From Zoogloeaceae bacterium (GTDB lineage Bacteria; Pseudomonadota; Gammaproteobacteria; Burkholderiales; Rhodocyclaceae), in contig JACKLY010000001.1 in assembly GCA_024235655.1 (NCBI GenBank), forward strand, positions 834,077 to 898,076: 64,000 bases of DNA, in the 5' to 3' direction. The notes under the pieces are model-generated. The model was given only the letters and a program-made list of their open reading frames with translations. It ran no database searches and was not told the DNA's origin. Position numbers and translations under genes: made by a program. Positions 61,241-64,000 of the stretch are shown in pieces (position 1 is the stretch's first letter; each line of letters begins with the position of its first letter).

Positions 61241-62425
61241 TTACCCGTTGGCACGCGTTTCCAGAATTTCAATCGCAGGCAGTACTTTCCCCTCCAGAAA
61301 TTCCAGAAAGGCACCGCCGCCGGTCGAGATGTAGTCCACATCCTGTGCAATATGAAACTTGGCGATTGCCGCCAGCGTGTCGCCGCCGCCGGCGAGGGAG
61401 AAACCCGATGAGTGGGCAATGGCGGAGGCCAGCATTTTGGTGCCGCCGGCGAACTGGTCATGTTCGAATACGCCGATCGGGCCGTTCCAGACGATGGTGC
61501 CAGCGTGCGCAATGATGTCGGCGAGCTTGGCGGCCGTTTTCGGGCCCACGTCGAGGATGCGGTCGTGCGGACCAACCTCGTCGACCGACACCTTGGCGCC
61601 ACGGGCCAGCGCCGACACTTCGTCGGCGACCACGACGTCGACGGGCAAGGGAACTTCGGCGCCACGCTCCTTCATCAGGTCGATGATGGTGTGGGCTTCG
61701 TTCACCAGGTTCGGCTCGGCCAGCGAGTCGCCGATACGCTTGCCGGTGGCCAGCAGGAAAGTGTTGGCGATGCCGCCGCCAACAATCAGTTGATCCACTT
61801 TTTCAGCCAGTGATTTGAGGATGGTCAGCTTGGTCGACACCTTGGCGCCGGCAACGATCGCCACCAGCGGCCGCTTCGGGTTCTCCAGCGCCCGCGACAG
61901 TGCGTCAATTTCGGCGCCCATCAGGAAGCCGGCACAGGCGATGGGCGCGAACTTGGCGATGCCATGCGTTGTTGCTTCGGCGCGGTGCGCCGTACCGAAG
62001 GCGTCGTTGACGTATATGTCGCAGAGCCTGGCCATTTTCTGCGCCAGCTCATCGTTGTTCTTTTTCTCGCCTTTGTTGCAGCGGCAATTTTCCAGCAGAA
62101 CGACTTCGCCCGGTGCTACTTCGAAACTTCCGTCAACCCAGTCGGTCACGAGACGGACCGGGACGTGCAGCAGCTGACCGAGCCGGATGGCGATCGGTGT
62201 CAGCGAATCCTCATGCGTGACCTGACCCTCGGTCGGGCGGCCGAGGTGCGAGGTGACCATGACGGCTGCGCCATTCTCAAGGCAGAACTTGATCGACGGC
62301 AGCGACGCCCGGATTCGCGTGTCTTCGGTAATGTTGCCGGCATCATCCTGCGGCACGTTGAGGTCGGCACGAATGAAGACGCGCTTGCCCTTGACGTCGA
62401 GGTCGGCGAGTTTGAGAACGTTCAT
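61241..62425 (-). CDS. pgk: Phosphoglycerate kinase
   Basis: A 394-residue glycolytic kinase. RVFIRADLNVPQDD, MVTSHLGRPTEG, LLENCRCNKGEKKN, YVNDAFGTAHRAEAT, AIVAGAKVSTKL, GGGIANTFL and ISTGGGAFLEFLEG cover both domains and the nucleotide site. AGGAG lies seven bases upstream of ATG 62425; the open frame beyond has no conservation. Confidence 0.97.
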   Translation of the reverse strand: MNVLKLADLDVKGKRVFIRADLNVPQDDAGNITEDTRIRASLPSIKFCLENGAAVMVTSHLGRPTEGQVTHEDSLTPIAIRLGQLLHVPVRLVTDWVDGSFEVAPGEVVLLENCRCNKGEKKNNDELAQKMARLCDIYVNDAFGTAHRAEATTHGIAKFAPIACAGFLMGAEIDALSRALENPKRPLVAIVAGAKVSTKLTILKSLAEKVDQLIVGGGIANTFLLATGKRIGDSLAEPNLVNEAHTIIDLMKERGAEVPLPVDVVVADEVSALARGAKVSVDEVGPHDRILDVGPKTAAKLADIIAHAGTIVWNGPIGVFEHDQFAGGTKMLASAIAHSSGFSLAGGGDTLAAIAKFHIAQDVDYISTGGGAFLEFLEGKVLPAIEILETRANG

Positions 62426-62464
62426 GGAAGGCTCCTGAAGGAAACGGGAAGAAAAATCAAATTC

Positions 62465-62548
62465 CACCGCAGAGGCGCAGAGATTCGCAGAGAACGACAA
62501 GTCGTTTTTCCTCTGCGTTCCTCTGCACCTCGGCGTCTCTGCGGTAGG
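62465..62548. repeat. Imperfect long inverted repeat upstream of pgk
   Basis: Both halves are built of CGCAGAGG/CAGAGA-type units, meeting at CGACAAGTCG near the centre (62495-62504). The outer arms ACCGCAGAG and CTCTGCGGT are perfect. It resembles the element at 27769-27823 and occupies most of the 132 bases between the Epd-like gene stop and the pgk start. Confidence 0.7.
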
Positions 62549-62557
62549 TGTTCGTGT

Positions 62558-63598
62558 TCATCGCATCACATTGCGCCAGTGGCAGGCCACATCAAGCATG
62601 CGGTTGGCGAAGCCCCATTCGTTGTCGAACCACAGCAACAGGTTGAGCATGTGCTCGCCGGAAAGCTGGGTCTGGCTGCCGTCGAGGATGGCCGAGTGCG
62701 GGTCGTGGTTGAAGTCGATCGATGCATGCGGGGTGTCGGTATAAGCCAGCAGTTTTTGCCATGGCCCTGCCGCGGCTTGCGCCAGCAGTTGGTTGACCGC
62801 GGCAGCATTGACCGGTCGGCCGGCATCAATGACCATATCGATGGCCGAGACATTGGCCGTCGGTACGCGGATGGCCTTGGCCTGGATGCGGCCTGCCAAC
62901 TCGGGCAGCAGGCGCTCTACGCCACGTGCCAGCCCGGTAGAGACCGGAATGATCGATTGCATTGCCGAACGTGTGCGCCGCAGGTCGGCATGATGATAAC
63001 CATCTGCCAGCGGCTGGTCGTTCATGACCGAGTGCAGTGTGGTCAGCAGCACATGGTCAATGCCGATTTCGCGCAACAGCAATTCCAGCACGGGCACCAC
63101 GGCATTGGTCGTGCATGACGCGTTGGAAACAATTTTCTCTTCACCCGTGAGGGTGTGGTGATTCACGCCATAAACAATGGTGGCATCGACATCCTCGGCG
63201 CTGTGTGCCGGGTGCGACAGGAGTAGCCGGGGGCAGCCGGCAGCAAGGAAGCGCTGAAGTTCGGCACGGGTGCCGTAATGGCCAGAACATTCGACCACCA
63301 GATCGACCCCCAGCGCCTGCCAGTCAACATCCTCAGGAGTGCGGGCATGACTGACCGTGATTGGCTGCCCATCAACGATGAGATGCTGGCCTTGCAGATC
63401 TATCTGCCCAGGAAAGCGGCCGTGGGTCGAATCGAAGCGGGTCAGGTAGGCAATGCTCTCCAGTTCGGCCGGCTCGTTGATGACAACGACTTGCAGGTGC
63501 TCGCGGCAAGGTGATTCGTGCAGGGCGCGCAGGAAGCAGCGGCCGATACGGCCGTAGCCGTTGATGGCAATACGCAGCGGTGGCGGCGAAGAAGACAC
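62558..63598 (-). CDS. epd: Erythrose-4-phosphate dehydrogenase-like GAPDH-family enzyme
   Basis: A 346-residue NAD-dependent dehydrogenase. RIAINGYGRIGRCFLRAL is the nucleotide fold; SNASCTTNAVVP has the catalytic Cys and TTLHSVMND the His. Replacement of GAPDH's Asn-Asp by VINEPAELES, PVSTGLARGVERLLPEL and RVPTANVSAIDMV lean towards Epd, which oxidises erythrose-4-phosphate for vitamin B6 synthesis; pdxA elsewhere in the window fits that pathway. A second GAPDH with true glycolytic function cannot be excluded. It lies between pgk and gap with terminator sequence on the gap side. Confidence 0.75.
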   Translation of the reverse strand: MSSSPPPLRIAINGYGRIGRCFLRALHESPCREHLQVVVINEPAELESIAYLTRFDSTHGRFPGQIDLQGQHLIVDGQPITVSHARTPEDVDWQALGVDLVVECSGHYGTRAELQRFLAAGCPRLLLSHPAHSAEDVDATIVYGVNHHTLTGEEKIVSNASCTTNAVVPVLELLLREIGIDHVLLTTLHSVMNDQPLADGYHHADLRRTRSAMQSIIPVSTGLARGVERLLPELAGRIQAKAIRVPTANVSAIDMVIDAGRPVNAAAVNQLLAQAAAGPWQKLLAYTDTPHASIDFNHDPHSAILDGSQTQLSGEHMLNLLLWFDNEWGFANRMLDVACHWRNVMR

Positions 63599-63614
63599 GT
63601 TTTTCGGCCCGGAA

Positions 63615-63645
63615 AAGAAAAAGGGGCAGGCCGATGGCCTGCCCC
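63615..63645 (-). terminator. Rho-independent terminator after gap
   Basis: GGGGCAGGCC (63623-63632) pairs with GGCCTGCCCC (63636-63645) over a three-base loop, with TTTTTCTTTT on the minus strand. It separates gap from the Epd-like gene. Confidence 0.93.
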
Positions 63646-63656
63646 GGTCGGATGAC

Positions 63657-64000
63657 TTACTTGGCGTTCATCCAGGCGCGCGCAGCGTCGAGCATGCGGC
63701 AGGAGTAGCCCCACTCGTTGTCGTACCAGGCCAGGACCTTGACCAGCACCGAGCCGTCCTCGCCCTTGATGACGCGTGTCTGTGTCGCATCGAAGGTGGT
63801 CGAAACGGTGGTGTGGTTGAAGTCGGAGGACACCAGCGGCTCGTTGTTCACTTCCATGATGCCCTTCAGCGGGCCGTTGGCAGCGGTCGTCATCAAGGCG
63901 TTGATTTCTTCCTTGGTGGTGGCGCGGTCGGCGGTGAAGGTCAGGTCGACCAGCGAGACGTTGATCGTCGGCACGCGCAGCGCGAAGCCATCGACCTTGC
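63657..64000 (-). CDS. gap: Glyceraldehyde-3-phosphate dehydrogenase, C-terminal part (5' end outside window)
   Basis: The C-terminal 113 residues of a GAPDH, open to the right edge. FALRVPTINVSLVDLTF, TTKEEINALMTTAANGPLKGIM, SSDFNHTTVSTTFDATQT and LAWYDNEWGYSCRMLDAARAW are standard glycolytic GAPDH sequence and differ from the neighbouring Epd-like protein. The catalytic Cys lies outside the window. It is followed by a strong terminator. Confidence 0.95.
   Translation of the reverse strand, partial: KVDGFALRVPTINVSLVDLTFTADRATTKEEINALMTTAANGPLKGIMEVNNEPLVSSDFNHTTVSTTFDATQTRVIKGEDGSVLVKVLAWYDNEWGYSCRMLDAARAWMNAK

Noticed and set aside
61123..61665. A 180-codon frame overlapping the 3' half of pgk
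   Set aside because: It is in another frame of the same strand as pgk, runs through the pgk terminator and shows no conserved motif.

Overview
The window reads as a chromosomal segment of a betaproteobacterium, most likely of the Rhodocyclales/Azonexus-Dechloromonas type. This is inferred from gene content and order: lptD-surA-pdxA-rsmA, ubiH-pepP beside murU-amgK, and a gap-pgk-pyk-fba-purC glycolysis/purine block typical of Betaproteobacteria. Most of the DNA is G+C rich. A visibly A+T-richer patch runs from about 31,320 to 36,810. No rRNA, tRNA, CRISPR array or insertion sequence was recognised, and no gene-free stretch exceeds about 200 bases.

Layout. 1-6.9 kb: 3' end of dnaE, a small lipoprotein, a WbuC-type cupin, then on the minus strand a 1,104-residue membrane GGDEF/EAL protein translationally coupled to a periplasmic binding protein, and ahpC. 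7.0-16.6 kb: acylphosphatase, then a tightly coupled five-gene plus-strand cluster encoding DabA (DUF2309) with four NuoL/M/N-type proton-channel subunits; this looks like an elaborated DAB-type inorganic-carbon/proton complex. 16.7-22.5 kb: a tripartite RND efflux operon. 22.5-23.6 kb: a CsoSCA-like carbonic anhydrase homologue, which gives the neighbourhood a possible CO2/bicarbonate theme. 23.8-30.1 kb: metG, apbC/mrp, dcd and an Orn/Lys/Arg decarboxylase.

30.1-36.8 kb is the most accessory-looking part: a FecR-domain protein, a TPR plus outer-membrane-barrel protein resembling Slam/type XI secretion translocators, a second FecR protein with a C-terminal domain resembling a T11SS cargo handle, a family-4 glycosyltransferase and a TPR-SPINDLY (OGT-like) glycosyltransferase. 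Base composition changes inside the TPR-barrel gene, at the TPR/barrel boundary.

36.8-47.3 kb is housekeeping envelope and cofactor metabolism (ubiH, pepP, murU, amgK, lptD, surA, pdxA, rsmA). 47.4-52.6 kb is a minus-strand run (DUF2892 membrane protein, Crp/Fnr regulator, xthA, glutaredoxin-like protein, prlC, DUF2189 protein) with a well-formed Crp/Fnr site in front of the DUF2892 gene. 52.7-64.0 kb: a PleD-like diguanylate cyclase, purC, DUF3422, fba, bluB, pyk, a receiver/GGDEF protein that has lost both signature sites, pgk, an Epd-like dehydrogenase and the 3' end of gap. Intrinsic terminators are clear after ahpC, fba, pgk and gap.
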